A stretch of DNA of 38,516 nt from Pseudomonadota bacterium (GTDB lineage: Bacteria > Desulfobacterota > Binatia > UBA1149). The position numbers and the translations under genes are program-made. The notes below the pieces were generated by a model. The model was not told where the DNA came from. It worked only from the letters and a program-made list of their open reading frames with translations, and did no database searches. The stretch lies in the NCBI GenBank assembly GCA_014382245.1, contig JACNKC010000080.1, positions 1-38,516 on the forward strand, in the 5' to 3' direction. The stretch's first letter is position 1, and each line of letters opens with the position of its first letter. Below are positions 17,991 to 25,785 of this stretch, piece after piece.

Positions 17991-18774
17991 CGGGCGTGTC
18001 CTCTTTGCCCTCTACGAAGGCGTTATCGTGGGTGGCCGTCGGTCGGGGGGCAGGCACGGCGTCGTGTGCTTCGCCGCCCACGTGGCGCATGTACTCTTCT
18101 TCGAGGCTGCGTCCGGCGGGCAGGTCGGACAGGTCGGCTTCCAGTGCGACGCGTCCTTCGTTGATGATGACTACTTTTTCGCAGATCTGCGCCACCTCGG
18201 GCAGGATGTGGGTGGATAGTATCACCGTCCTTTCGGCGGCCAGTCGTCGTATGAGTTGCCTGATCTCGATGATCTGGGCGGGGTCCAGGCCCACGGTGGG
18301 CTCGTCGAGCACCAGCACCTCGGGTTTGTGGATGAGCGCCTGGGCGAGCCCGACACGCTGTCGGTAACCCTTGGATAGATGACCGCAGAGGCGGTCCGCT
18401 ACCTTGCCCAGGGTGCAGTCCACTATGACCGAGTCGGCCGCGTCGCGTGCGGCGGCGCCACGGATTCCCTTGAGCCGGGCCACGTGCACAAGATAGGGAA
18501 ACACAGCCATCTCAAGGTACAGCGGCGGGTGCTCGGGCAGGTAGCCTATGCGGCGGCGCACCTCGAAACTGTCATCGAACACGTCAAAGCCTTCAACGGT
18601 GACGGAACCGGAGCTGGCCGGCATGAAGCCGGTGATGATGCGCATGGTGGTGGTTTTACCGGCGCCGTTGGGGCCGAGAAAACCAAGGGCCTTGCCACTT
18701 TCGACCGAGAAAGAGATTCCGTCCACGGCGGCAACGGAGCCATAACTCTTACTCAGATCACAAACTTCTATCAT
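17983..18774 (-). CDS. ABC transporter ATP-binding protein, GldA/NosF-like
   Basis: 263-residue ATPase of the CcmA/DRA superfamily. Walker A GPNGAGKTT is at residues 34-42. The signature is LSKGYRQRVGLAQALI and Walker B is VLVLDEPTVGLDP, followed by the H-loop segment VILSTHILPEV. ATG 18774 (MIEVCDLSKSYG) fits the family N-terminus. A TTG at 18795 would add seven residues, and neither has a good ribosome-binding site. It is the first gene of a four-gene operon with permease, GldG-like and DUF4340 genes, and it has a consensus promoter about 50 bases upstream. The acidic C-terminal tail is presumably disordered. Confidence 0.93.
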   Translation of the reverse strand: MIEVCDLSKSYGSVAAVDGISFSVESGKALGFLGPNGAGKTTTMRIITGFMPASSGSVTVEGFDVFDDSFEVRRRIGYLPEHPPLYLEMAVFPYLVHVARLKGIRGAAARDAADSVIVDCTLGKVADRLCGHLSKGYRQRVGLAQALIHKPEVLVLDEPTVGLDPAQIIEIRQLIRRLAAERTVILSTHILPEVAQICEKVVIINEGRVALEADLSDLPAGRSLEEEYMRHVGGEAHDAVPAPRPTATHDNAFVEGKEDTPGA

Positions 18775-18824
18775 GGGGGTACGTGTCGCGGTCAAGCGCG
18801 GCGGGCCAGGACCCGCGCAGGTGT

Positions 18825-18853
18825 TTTTTACCGGCGCCTTCGTGACCTGTCAA
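18825..18853 (-). promoter_or_regulatory. Sigma70-type promoter of the Gld-like ABC operon
   Basis: On the minus strand a perfect TTGACA (18848-18853) is followed by a 17-base spacer and TAAAAA (18825-18830), four of six matches to the -10 consensus. The predicted transcript would start near 18818, about 45 bases before the ATPase ATG. It lies in the divergent gap between this operon and polA. Confidence 0.6.
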
Positions 18854-18929
18854 CGTGGGCTCTCACCGCGGGCTGTCGGGCAGGCCCGGTTGGTCGCGGT
18901 AATCGGCATGGGCTAGAGTCGCCGTCGCC

Positions 18930-21668
18930 GTGACAGGTAAAAAAGAAAGCGCTGTATACCTGCTCGACACCAGCTACTTCATTTTCCGCTCCTACCACGC
19001 CCTGCCGGGCCTGACCACGGCCGAGGGCTTGCCTACCAACGCCGTGCACGGGGTCGCCAGCATGTTCGAAAAACTGCTGCGCACGCGCAAGCCCGGCTGG
19101 ATAGTGGCCGCCTTCGACAGTGGCCGCAAAACCTTCCGCAACGAGTTATACCCTGACTACAAGGCCAACCGCGACGAGCCCGACGAAGAGCTGAGGGTGC
19201 AGTTTCCGCTCGTCGAGCGGCTCGCTGAGGCCATGGGCATTCGCTGTGTGCGCCGCGACAACTACGAGGCCGACGATCTCCTGGCTTCAATGGCCAGGCA
19301 TTTTTCGGCCCAGGGACACCCGGTGGTCATCGTCACCGGCGACAAGGACCTCATGCAGTGCGTGGGCGAGGGCGTCACGCTCTACGACGCGGCCAAGGGC
19401 GTGGACGTTGGCGAGGAACAGGTGATGGAGAAGTTCGGCGTGCCCCCCGGTGGCGTGGTTGACGTGCTGGGCCTGATGGGCGACTCCTCCGACAACATCC
19501 CCGGTGTCAGGGGGGTTGGACCGAAAACGGCGCGCGTGTTGATGGAACACTTCGGCAGCATGGACGAGATGTACGCGAGGCTCGACGAGGTCAAGGACCT
19601 CAAGTTGCGCGGCGCGGCGTCGGTGCACAGCAAGCTCGAGGCGGGACGAGAGGCGGCCGAGCTTTCGCGAGACCTGGCCACGGTACGGGACCAACTCGAC
19701 GTTGACTTTTCTCTAGACGACATTCGCGTGGTGTCGCCCTACCGATCAGAGCTGGTGGAGTTAGCCGAGGAACTGGAAATGTCGCGGATGCTGTCGCGCT
19801 TCAGGGATCTCACTCCCGGCGCAGACGCGGTCGATGCAGCCAGGACGGACAAGGACGGTCCGACGGCTGCGGTCCAGACAGGGCTGTTCGATGGCGCGGG
19901 CGATAGCGCCGCCGGAGACAGCGCCGCCGGAGACAGCGTGGCCGGAGACAGCGTGGCCGGAGACAGCGCCGCCGGAGGATCGGCAAAAGCCAACAGCGAC
20001 GTGCAATCGCCGGTCGAGGAAAGCGGGATTGACTGGCGCGAACTCAAGGGACCTGAACTCTACTTTCACATCAAGCCGGGCGGTGAGGGCGAACAGTCCG
20101 CAGGGCCCTGCCTGCTGCTGGGCGGGGAGCAGGGCTGGGCCCTGCTGCAGGGCCGGCAGGAGTTGGTGGATTGCCTTGCCCGGGCGGCCCAGTCGGGGGT
20201 CGAGCTGCTGGGCTTCGACATCAAATTACTGTGCCGCGAGGCGGGTCTGGAGGCCACGCCGGCGGGCTTCGACCTGGGGCTGGCGTCTTACCTCTGCGAC
20301 CCCGGGGCCGGGGCCCACGACAGGGCCAGGGTGTGTCCCCGCTGGCTGGACGAAGAGGCGGTCGACGAGGAGGATTCGGCTGCGCTGCTGGCCCAGCTGG
20401 AGCGATTGGCTGTTGAGCTGGGTGGCGAGGTCGATTCCCGTGGCCAGCGGGGCATTTACGACGAGCTGGAGTATCCGCTTGTCGCCGTACTGGCGTCGAT
20501 GGAAGCGCGGGGCATGCTCCTGGACCTGGACCTGCTCAAGTCGCTGTCGGCCGATTTCGGGTCGAGGATGGAGGGCTTGGTAAGCAGTATCTACGAGGCC
20601 TCGGGCGAAGAGTTCAACATACTGTCGCCGCTGCAGCTGCGGGAGGTTCTTTTCGAAAAACTGGGCCTGCCCACCAAGGGCGTCAAGAAGACAAAGACCG
20701 GTTTTTCCACGGACAGTGACACCCTGGTGGCGCTGTCGGGCAGCCACCCGCTGCCGGCGCTGGTGCTCGAGTACCGCGGCCTGGCCAAGCTCAAGTCTAC
20801 CTACGTTGACGCCTTGCCGCGCCTGGTCGACAAGCAGGGGCTGGTTCACACGCACCTTAATCAACAGGTCACGGCCACCGGCCGCCTGAGTTCGAGCGAC
20901 CCGAACCTGCAGAACATTCCTGTTCGCAGCCAGGACGGCGGTCGCATACGCAAGGCCTTCATCGTTCCAGAGGGGCAGCTGCTGGTGTCGGCCGACTACA
21001 ACCAGATCGAGCTGCGGGTGCTGGCCGACCTGTCGGGCGACCCCGGACTGGGCGGCGCTTTTGAGCGTGGAGAAGACGTGCACCGGGCTACCGCGGCCGA
21101 GATATTTGAGGTTGCTCCCGACCAGGTCAGCAAGCAGATGCGCCGAGAGGCGAAGGTCATTAACTTCGGCATCGTTTACGGCATGGGGCCGGTGCGCCTG
21201 TCACGCGAACTCGACATTCCGCGGACACAGGCGTCTGATTTCATAAAACGCTACTTTCAACGCTACCCGGCTGTGCAGGGGTTTTTTGACGAAATGCTCG
21301 AGCAGGCCAGGGCCACGGGCTACGTGGCTACCAGGCTGGGCCGGCGCCGTTACCTGCACGACATCGACAGTGACCATGGGGGCCGCCGGCAGGCGGCCGA
21401 GAGGGTGGCCACCAACACCCCCATACAGGGGGGAGCGGCGGACATCATAAAAATGGCCATGGTCGAGGTGGAGCGACGGCTGGGCGAATCTGGTTCTGGC
21501 GCAATGATGTTGCTGCAGGTGCACGACGAGTTGTTGTTGCAGTGCGCCGTTGAGGATGAGCCCGAACTGGCCGAAATGCTGCGCAGCGCCATGCAATCGG
21601 TGGCAGAACTGTCGGTTCCTGTGCTTGTCGACGTGGGCAGCGGCCGCAGCTGGGCCGAGGCACACTGA
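18930..21668 (+). CDS. polA: DNA polymerase I
   Basis: 912 residues; repair and Okazaki-fragment maturation polymerase. The 5' nuclease domain (about 1-290) has LLDTSYFIFRSYHAL, AAFDSGRKTFRNELYPDYKANR, NYEADDLLASM and VIVTGDKDLMQCV. The polymerase domain (about 520-912) has motif A LVSADYNQIELRVLADLSGD, motif B RREAKVINFGIVYGMG and motif C LLQVHDELLLQ. The middle region keeps the fold of a 3'-5' exonuclease domain, but the expected Asp-x-Glu (AFDTET in E. coli) reads LYFHIKPG. The later metal-binding Asp/Tyr motif is also not recognisable, so proofreading is probably lost. A Gly-Asp-Ser-Ala-Ala repeat lies in the linker (19908-19982). The start GTG 18930 has no visible Shine-Dalgarno; a possible promoter (TTGGTC 18890, TAGAGT 18914) would make the mRNA nearly leaderless. 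Confidence 0.96.
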   Translation: MTGKKESAVYLLDTSYFIFRSYHALPGLTTAEGLPTNAVHGVASMFEKLLRTRKPGWIVAAFDSGRKTFRNELYPDYKANRDEPDEELRVQFPLVERLAEAMGIRCVRRDNYEADDLLASMARHFSAQGHPVVIVTGDKDLMQCVGEGVTLYDAAKGVDVGEEQVMEKFGVPPGGVVDVLGLMGDSSDNIPGVRGVGPKTARVLMEHFGSMDEMYARLDEVKDLKLRGAASVHSKLEAGREAAELSRDLATVRDQLDVDFSLDDIRVVSPYRSELVELAEELEMSRMLSRFRDLTPGADAVDAARTDKDGPTAAVQTGLFDGAGDSAAGDSAAGDSVAGDSVAGDSAAGGSAKANSDVQSPVEESGIDWRELKGPELYFHIKPGGEGEQSAGPCLLLGGEQGWALLQGRQELVDCLARAAQSGVELLGFDIKLLCREAGLEATPAGFDLGLASYLCDPGAGAHDRARVCPRWLDEEAVDEEDSAALLAQLERLAVELGGEVDSRGQRGIYDELEYPLVAVLASMEARGMLLDLDLLKSLSADFGSRMEGLVSSIYEASGEEFNILSPLQLREVLFEKLGLPTKGVKKTKTGFSTDSDTLVALSGSHPLPALVLEYRGLAKLKSTYVDALPRLVDKQGLVHTHLNQQVTATGRLSSSDPNLQNIPVRSQDGGRIRKAFIVPEGQLLVSADYNQIELRVLADLSGDPGLGGAFERGEDVHRATAAEIFEVAPDQVSKQMRREAKVINFGIVYGMGPVRLSRELDIPRTQASDFIKRYFQRYPAVQGFFDEMLEQARATGYVATRLGRRRYLHDIDSDHGGRRQAAERVATNTPIQGGAADIIKMAMVEVERRLGESGSGAMMLLQVHDELLLQCAVEDEPELAEMLRSAMQSVAELSVPVLVDVGSGRSWAEAH
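19908..19982 (+). repeat. 15-base tandem repeat within polA (five units)
   Basis: Five consecutive 15-base units of the form GCCGCCGGAGACAGC (two copies), GTGGCCGGAGACAGC (two copies) and a diverged last unit. They encode a GDSAA/GDSVA pentapeptide repeat in the linker between the 5' nuclease and the exonuclease-like domain. The near identity at third positions points to recent slippage expansion. Confidence 0.93.
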
Positions 21669-21671
21669 GTC

Positions 21672-21689
21672 CCGGGCTGTATCGCCCGG
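21672..21689 (+). terminator. Possible hairpin after polA
   Basis: A perfect six-base inverted repeat CCGGGC / GCCCGG with a six-base loop begins four bases after the polA stop. No T-run follows (the downstream sequence is TGGTGGTGGG), so it is at best a weak or factor-assisted terminator or an mRNA 3' stabiliser. Confidence 0.3.
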
Positions 21690-21845
21690 TGGTGGTGGGC
21701 GGGGGGGAGTCAAAGCCGGATCTTGACGCAGGGCGCTAAGTGTTGGAAAAGAAGAGCTAATTCTATTCGGCGCTGAGAAAAGTCAGCTTTGGTTGAATAG
21801 CAGGCGACCGGGTCTCGTCGTTCAGAGTGGTATGGAGCGTTTCGG

Positions 21846-22421
21846 GTGGCATTTAACGATTCCGAGCTTGTTTCCCTTGCACAGCAAGGGGACAGGGATT
21901 CCATGCGGGTCCTCGTCGAACGGTACCAGGATCGGCTGGTCGCCGTTGTCGTTGGTATGGTGCGAAACCACGATGACGCCCTCGAGGTGGTGCAGGAAAC
22001 CTATATCAAGGCATTCCGCAATCTCGACGGTTTCAGGGGCCAATCATCGTTTTACACCTGGATCTATCGCATCGCGGTCAACCAGGCCATCGACCTCAAG
22101 AGGCGAGAAAGCAGACGCGTCTCCGTTGAGTTTGACGAGGTACTACCCCCCGGAGGGGTGGACGAGTGGAGTCAGAGCTCGGTTGGCGGAAACGATACGT
22201 TTTCGCGGGTAAGGAACAGGGAGCTGGTGGCTAAAGTGTACGAGGCAATGGAGAGTTTGACGGCAAACCACCGCGCGGTCATAATTCTTCGAGAAGTCGA
22301 CGGTCTTTCCTACGAGGAAATCAGTGACGCCGTCGGCTGTTCTCTCGGCACCGTTATGAGCCGTCTCCACTACGCCAGGAAAGCGCTTCAGCTGCGACTA
22401 GAGGAGATAATCGGATCATGA
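21846..22421 (+). CDS. ECF-subfamily RNA polymerase sigma factor (RpoE-like)
   Basis: 191-residue alternative sigma factor. The region-2 domain (about 20-90) contains RYQDRLVAVVVGMVRNHDDALEVVQETYIKAF with the DDALEVVQE helix that contacts core polymerase, followed by SSFYTWIYRIAVNQAIDLKRR. The region-4 domain (about 125-185) has LTANHRAVIILREVDGLSYEEISDAVGCSLGTVMSRLHYARKAL, the helix-turn-helix for the -35 element. The start GTG 21846 follows a 177-base gap after polA in which I could not fix a promoter. Its stop overlaps the ATG of the anti-sigma gene (ATGA), a classical sigma/anti-sigma arrangement. Target genes probably include its own operon, but no convincing ECF-type motif was found. 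Confidence 0.95.
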   Translation: MAFNDSELVSLAQQGDRDSMRVLVERYQDRLVAVVVGMVRNHDDALEVVQETYIKAFRNLDGFRGQSSFYTWIYRIAVNQAIDLKRRESRRVSVEFDEVLPPGGVDEWSQSSVGGNDTFSRVRNRELVAKVYEAMESLTANHRAVIILREVDGLSYEEISDAVGCSLGTVMSRLHYARKALQLRLEEIIGS

Positions 22422-23095
22422 AATCCGGTGCCCCGGTCAACTGCCACGACTTCGAGGATCGCGTACACGCGTTTCTCGACGACGAGCTGCCCGATACCGA
22501 ACTGGCAGCCATGCGTGGGCACCTGGGCGATTGTCCTCGCTGCGAAAAGATAGTGACGGGTTTTCAGAAAACCGGCGCTCTTATCTCAACGGCCGTAACC
22601 GAAATGGTTACGGCCGTTGACGTTTCCGGCATCTGGCAAGCGGTGGAAAGCGGGCTTGATGCCGGGGTGATTGCTGCCGAGCTGGCGACCCCGTCAGCCT
22701 CCGGTCGTGAGCACCCGGCACAAGGCCACCCGGGTTCGTCTCGCTGGGATTCGCCTCGCTGGGATTCGCCTCGCTGGGATTCAGTGCGACGTGTGCTCGA
22801 CAGCATCGCGACCCGCGTGAGTCCAGGTAATCTCGGCTGGGCCGGCGCTGCGGCATCTGTGACCGCACTGGCCATGTTGATGCTGCTTAGCGCTGGACAG
22901 GACGGGCAGGTGGGCGACACCGGCCGCAACGTGACCGTTGCCCAGGCGGCCGGTCTCAAATCAGCCCGGCTCGATAGTCTTTCTGGCGCCCCGGGCTACA
23001 CGGTTTCGAGTTGGGTGCAGCCGCGGACCAAGGCGCGCGTGATATGGGTGGACAACGGTGTTAATGAATTTGCCAGCCGCGACGCGAGGTACTGA
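22418..23095 (+). CDS. Anti-sigma factor with N-terminal zinc finger (zf-HC2) and one membrane helix
   Basis: 225 residues. The N-terminal zinc-binding anti-sigma domain has Cys9, His35, Cys39 and Cys42 (HLGDCPRC), the ZAS/zf-HC2 pattern that binds the partner ECF sigma factor. A variable linker carries a 15-base tandem repeat coding SPRWD. One hydrophobic segment (about 138-160, GWAGAAASVTALAMLMLLSAG) would anchor it in the inner membrane. The C-terminal tail ends WVQPRTKARVIWVDNGVNEFAS, a motif that recurs in anti-sigma factors of this deltaproteobacterial type. ATG 22418 overlaps the sigma gene stop. The protein probably holds the sigma factor inactive at the membrane until a signal is sensed; the signal is unknown. 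Confidence 0.9.
   Translation: MKSGAPVNCHDFEDRVHAFLDDELPDTELAAMRGHLGDCPRCEKIVTGFQKTGALISTAVTEMVTAVDVSGIWQAVESGLDAGVIAAELATPSASGREHPAQGHPGSSRWDSPRWDSPRWDSVRRVLDSIATRVSPGNLGWAGAAASVTALAMLMLLSAGQDGQVGDTGRNVTVAQAAGLKSARLDSLSGAPGYTVSSWVQPRTKARVIWVDNGVNEFASRDARY
22741..22785 (+). repeat. 15-base tandem repeat within the anti-sigma gene (three units)
   Basis: Three units of TCGCTGGGATTCGCC (two identical, the last diverged at its end), coding SRWDSPRWDSPRWDS. They sit between the zinc-finger domain and the membrane helix and stay in frame. Confidence 0.9.
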
Positions 23096-23098
23096 GCG

Positions 23099-23977
23099 GT
23101 GGGCGGAGTAAGCACAATCACGGGTATGGCACTGGCCGCGCTGGTCAGTGTGCCCTGTGAAGCCGAAGCTGAACAGGAGCCGGGCGGCGTTCCCGTGGCT
23201 GAGGTCGCAGTAGCTGAAGTTCCCGTGGCTGAGGTCGCAGTGGCTCAAGTTCCCGTAGCTGAGATCGCAGTGGCTGAAGTTCCCGTGGCTGAGGTCGCAG
23301 TCGTTGAAGTCCCAGTGGCTGTCGCCGAGACGGGCGCCCCCCAGGCGGACACCCCCCAGGCCCCGACGGTAGGACCCGGGGCGGTGGTAGTAAATCTGCC
23401 TGGAGTGGTGCAGGTGGCAGCCATACACGCGTCGAACAGATCGCGGGCTTTTGATCCCCAGCTGCAGTCTTACAGACCTGAACTCAAGCGCATGCGCTTC
23501 AAGAACTACGAACTCATCGAGGCCAGCAAACAGAACGTGCAGGCCGGCGACCAGTACGGCATGGAACTGCCCGGTAATCGCTACCTGCACATAACAGCGC
23601 TCGACAGCACGGCCGAGTACCTGCAGCTGAGAGTTCTTGTCAACGAGAACAACCGCCCTATCGTAAACACCGATGTGCGTATCAATCGAGGCGCACCGTT
23701 GCTCATTGCCGGTCCCAAGATGGGCAGCAAAGGCACACTGATTCTTGCCATACAGGCCACGCCGCCAGTGCATGCCCCGGAGCGAGCAAGCGCTCGCCTG
23801 GCTAGCAGCCAGGATCCGCCAAAGGTGGCTGGCGGGGCTACGGCTCCGGTCGGGGTCAACGCTTCTAACCGCGAACAACTGTCCAACGGCGAAGCAGCCA
23901 CAGCAGTAGAGCCGGCTGCTGTTCCAGCCCAGGCTCCCGCGGTCCCGGCTGCCGTGCCGGCGACCGATATGCGCTGA
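23099..23977 (+). CDS. Uncharacterised exported protein of ECF operon with VPVAE/VAVAE repeats
   Basis: 292 residues from GTG 23099, three bases after the anti-sigma stop. ATG 23126 is an alternative start. The N-terminus (TGMALAALVSVPCEAEA) looks like a short signal sequence. A nine-unit pentapeptide array (VPVAE alternating with VAVAE; bases 23189-23323) follows. A compact beta-rich domain at about 100-225 comes next: VVQVAAIHASNRSRAFDPQLQSYRPELKRMRFKNYELIEASKQ, then MELPGNRYLHITAL and RGAPLLIAGPKMGSKGTLILAI. This domain resembles proteins I associate with sigma/anti-sigma operons of deltaproteobacteria, but I cannot name a function. The C-terminus is Ala/Pro-rich. Its place in the operon suggests an envelope protein controlled by, or sensed by, the ECF system. 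Confidence 0.8.
   Translation: MGGVSTITGMALAALVSVPCEAEAEQEPGGVPVAEVAVAEVPVAEVAVAQVPVAEIAVAEVPVAEVAVVEVPVAVAETGAPQADTPQAPTVGPGAVVVNLPGVVQVAAIHASNRSRAFDPQLQSYRPELKRMRFKNYELIEASKQNVQAGDQYGMELPGNRYLHITALDSTAEYLQLRVLVNENNRPIVNTDVRINRGAPLLIAGPKMGSKGTLILAIQATPPVHAPERASARLASSQDPPKVAGGATAPVGVNASNREQLSNGEAATAVEPAAVPAQAPAVPAAVPATDMR
23189..23323 (+). repeat. 15/30-base tandem repeat within the third ECF-operon gene (nine half-units)
   Basis: Nine 15-base units alternate GTTCCCGTGGCTGAG-like and GTCGCAGTGGCTGAA-like sequences, giving a 30-base higher-order unit. They encode VPVAE and VAVAE, with variants VAVAQ, IAVAE, VAVVE and VPVAV at the distal end. Confidence 0.93.
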
Positions 23978-23993
23978 GTGGGACCAAGGGCAA

Positions 23994-24362
23994 TTGGCAA
24001 GCATAGAAGACGAAATCTCTGATTTTCTCGACGAAGCCGGGCGCAGGCTCGACGGCCTCTGGCAGAGTTTTTGGACGGCCGGTTTTTCGACGGCCGGTTT
24101 TTCGACGGCCAGTTTTTCGGATTTGAGCGATACCGCTTCGGAAATGACCACGCTGTTTGAGCCCGTGGCTCCCTACAACGCTTCGCAGCTTCTCACGCCA
24201 CTGGTGTCACTGGCAGCGGGAGTTTCGGTGCTGGTGCTGGCAGGTGTCTCGGTAGCGGCATTGGCCGCGCTGCTGGCCAGCCTGTTAGCGGTAGCCTTCT
24301 TACTGGCCGAGGTCTTCGGCTACGACGTATCGCTGGCCAAGCCCGGCGAGTTTTCTTCTTAA
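23994..24362 (+). CDS. Uncharacterised small membrane protein of ECF operon
   Basis: 122 residues from TTG 23994, 16 bases after the previous stop, with a weak upstream purine run (GGGACCAAGGG) as possible ribosome-binding site. The acidic amphipathic N-terminus (ASIEDEISDFLDEAGRRLDGLW) is followed by three TAGFS-type repeats. One long or two close hydrophobic segments span about 62-105 (LLTPLVSLAAGVSVLVLAGVSVAALAALLASLLAVAFLLAEVFG). It is predicted to be an inner-membrane protein. No family recognised. It is probably co-transcribed with the sigma factor, and it converges on sat. Confidence 0.65.
   Translation: MASIEDEISDFLDEAGRRLDGLWQSFWTAGFSTAGFSTASFSDLSDTASEMTTLFEPVAPYNASQLLTPLVSLAAGVSVLVLAGVSVAALAALLASLLAVAFLLAEVFGYDVSLAKPGEFSS
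24074..24118 (+). repeat. 15-base tandem repeat within the fourth ECF-operon gene (three units)
   Basis: Three units of GACGGCCGGTTTTTC, the third with one change, coding TAGFS, TAGFS and TASFS in frame. Confidence 0.9.
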
Positions 24363-24377
24363 AAGGGCCGCGCGGCC
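24361..24377 (-). terminator. Weak candidate terminator after sat
   Basis: On the minus strand the self-complementary GGCCGCGCGGCC (24366-24377) is followed by CTTTTAAG. The stem is short (four pairs with a four-base loop) and the T-run is only four long. It sits between convergent genes, where a terminator is expected. Confidence 0.3.
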
Positions 24378-24390
24378 GGGTTCTCCTGCT

Positions 24391-25653
24391 TCAGCTGCCC
24401 TGGGCCATGTCGTGGCGCAGGATGTCCGAGGTTCCTTCGCGCATGATGCGCGGGTCTACCTTTTCACCAGCCAGCAGGGTCTTTCGCACGTCCTTGCCCG
24501 ATATGAACACGGGCTTTTCTTCGTCGTGGTTCTCCATGAGGTCCACCCGGCCAAGCGACTCGTAGTAGGCAGCAAAGCCGACGTTGACCGTCTGTATGTC
24601 GAGCTTGCCGTTGAGCTTGCCGAAGATCTCCTGGGCATCAAAGTCACCCCAGATGGCTGAGCCGTCGGCGAAGGGCGCGTCGGCGTGTTTACGGCCGATG
24701 ATGATGTCGGTAAAGCCGTAGTTCTGACGGTAGATGCCGTGCATGACGGCTTCTTTCGGGCCGCCGTAGTACATCTTGATATCAAGACCGAGTAGCAGGA
24801 CGCGGTCGGGAACCGAGTCGTCCCTCGCGTCCCACAGTGCCGGGTCGCTGTCGCCTTCGCCTATGCCACGCGATTCGATCAGGGCCTGGTAGGTCTGCAT
24901 CCTCACCTCGGCGTTGACGTCGTCGCCCTTGGTCTCGCCCACGAGCGGGTTGAGACAGGCGCCGGCGTTAAGACCCTGCTTGAGCAGCGACTCCAGTCCG
25001 TACACCAGTGCGTACTCGTGGGCGCGGTGCAGGGGGTTACGGGTCTGAAAGGCCACCACGCGCTCCCAGCCGAGGCCTGCGAGCATCTCCCTGACCTCCA
25101 GGGGGGATTTTACCGAGGCGCCGAAAGCCGGGTTCGTGGGCTGGGGAAGCACGCGTATCGAGCCACCCAGCAGGTGGCTGCAAGCGGCGTCACCCTTGAG
25201 TGCCATGTCGGCTCCCGGGTGGTCTTCGCGGCTGGTGCCATAGACGCTTTCGAGGTAGCGGGGCTTGTCCCACTCGTACACGTCTGTCAGTTCAAGTATA
25301 GCCACCAGGTCGCCGTCGGGTGATTCCAGCGCCACCGACTGGCCGGCCGAAAGCGTGGCCGCCAGCTCTGCGCTCACGGGCAGGGCCATGGGGATGGTCC
25401 AGGCGTAGCGCTCACCGTTGTTTTCGATGACGCCTTCGTCGAGTGAAAGATTCCACGCGGCCTCTCCCATGGGGCCCTCCAGCGGGCTCAAGGCGCCGTC
25501 GCCGAAGCGGTAGACCGTAGACAAATCTGCGGCCGAAACGGGCACGCGGGTGAGCGAGGCGGCCTCGCTGGCAAAGCTATCGAGGTCGGCTTTGGCTACT
25601 GTTCGGTTTACCGGGGTGCTGAGTCCGCCGTGGGGCGAGATAAGGTCGGGCAT
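24391..25653 (-). CDS. sat: ATP sulfurylase (sulfate adenylyltransferase)
   Basis: Forms adenosine 5'-phosphosulfate from ATP and sulfate, in the cytoplasm. 420 residues, homo-oligomeric Sat type rather than CysDN. Motifs seen: QTRNP (203-207) with HRAH (209-212), the ATP-binding HXXH site; the [20 protein letters not shown] segment; and GRKHADAP near the C-terminal third. ATG 25653 has a good GAGGAG six to seven bases upstream. A 132-base gap with a candidate promoter separates it from the SLC13 gene on the same strand. No APS reductase, APS kinase or sulfite reductase is in the window, so assimilatory or dissimilatory use cannot be decided; its neighbours favour assimilation. Confidence 0.95.
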   Translation of the reverse strand: MPDLISPHGGLSTPVNRTVAKADLDSFASEAASLTRVPVSAADLSTVYRFGDGALSPLEGPMGEAAWNLSLDEGVIENNGERYAWTIPMALPVSAELAATLSAGQSVALESPDGDLVAILELTDVYEWDKPRYLESVYGTSREDHPGADMALKGDAACSHLLGGSIRVLPQPTNPAFGASVKSPLEVREMLAGLGWERVVAFQTRNPLHRAHEYALVYGLESLLKQGLNAGACLNPLVGETKGDDVNAEVRMQTYQALIESRGIGEGDSDPALWDARDDSVPDRVLLLGLDIKMYYGGPKEAVMHGIYRQNYGFTDIIIGRKHADAPFADGSAIWGDFDAQEIFGKLNGKLDIQTVNVGFAAYYESLGRVDLMENHDEEKPVFISGKDVRKTLLAGEKVDPRIMREGTSDILRHDMAQGS

Positions 25654-25685
25654 GTTGATCTCCTCGAAAGTGTAGTTAATCGCGC

Positions 25686-25714
25686 ACTTTAGACCATGCG
25701 GACGACGGATCCAA
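25686..25714 (-). promoter_or_regulatory. Candidate promoter of sat
   Basis: On the minus strand TTGGAT (25709-25714), a 17-base spacer and TAAAGT (25686-25691; four of six matches) end 32 bases before the sat ATG. It would allow sat to be transcribed apart from the sulfur-carrier operon upstream. Confidence 0.35.
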
Positions 25715-25785
25715 ATCCTTGCCGCGGGGACGTCCGGTGGACCGGGAGGACGACCGGTTGGGGATGAACACCGCGAACCAGCGGT

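Noticed and set aside
21669..21845. ECF-type autoregulatory promoter upstream of the sigma gene
   Set aside because: TTGACG at 21723 and TTGGAA at 21743 have no proper -10 partner, and no clear GGAAC/GTC-type pair was found.
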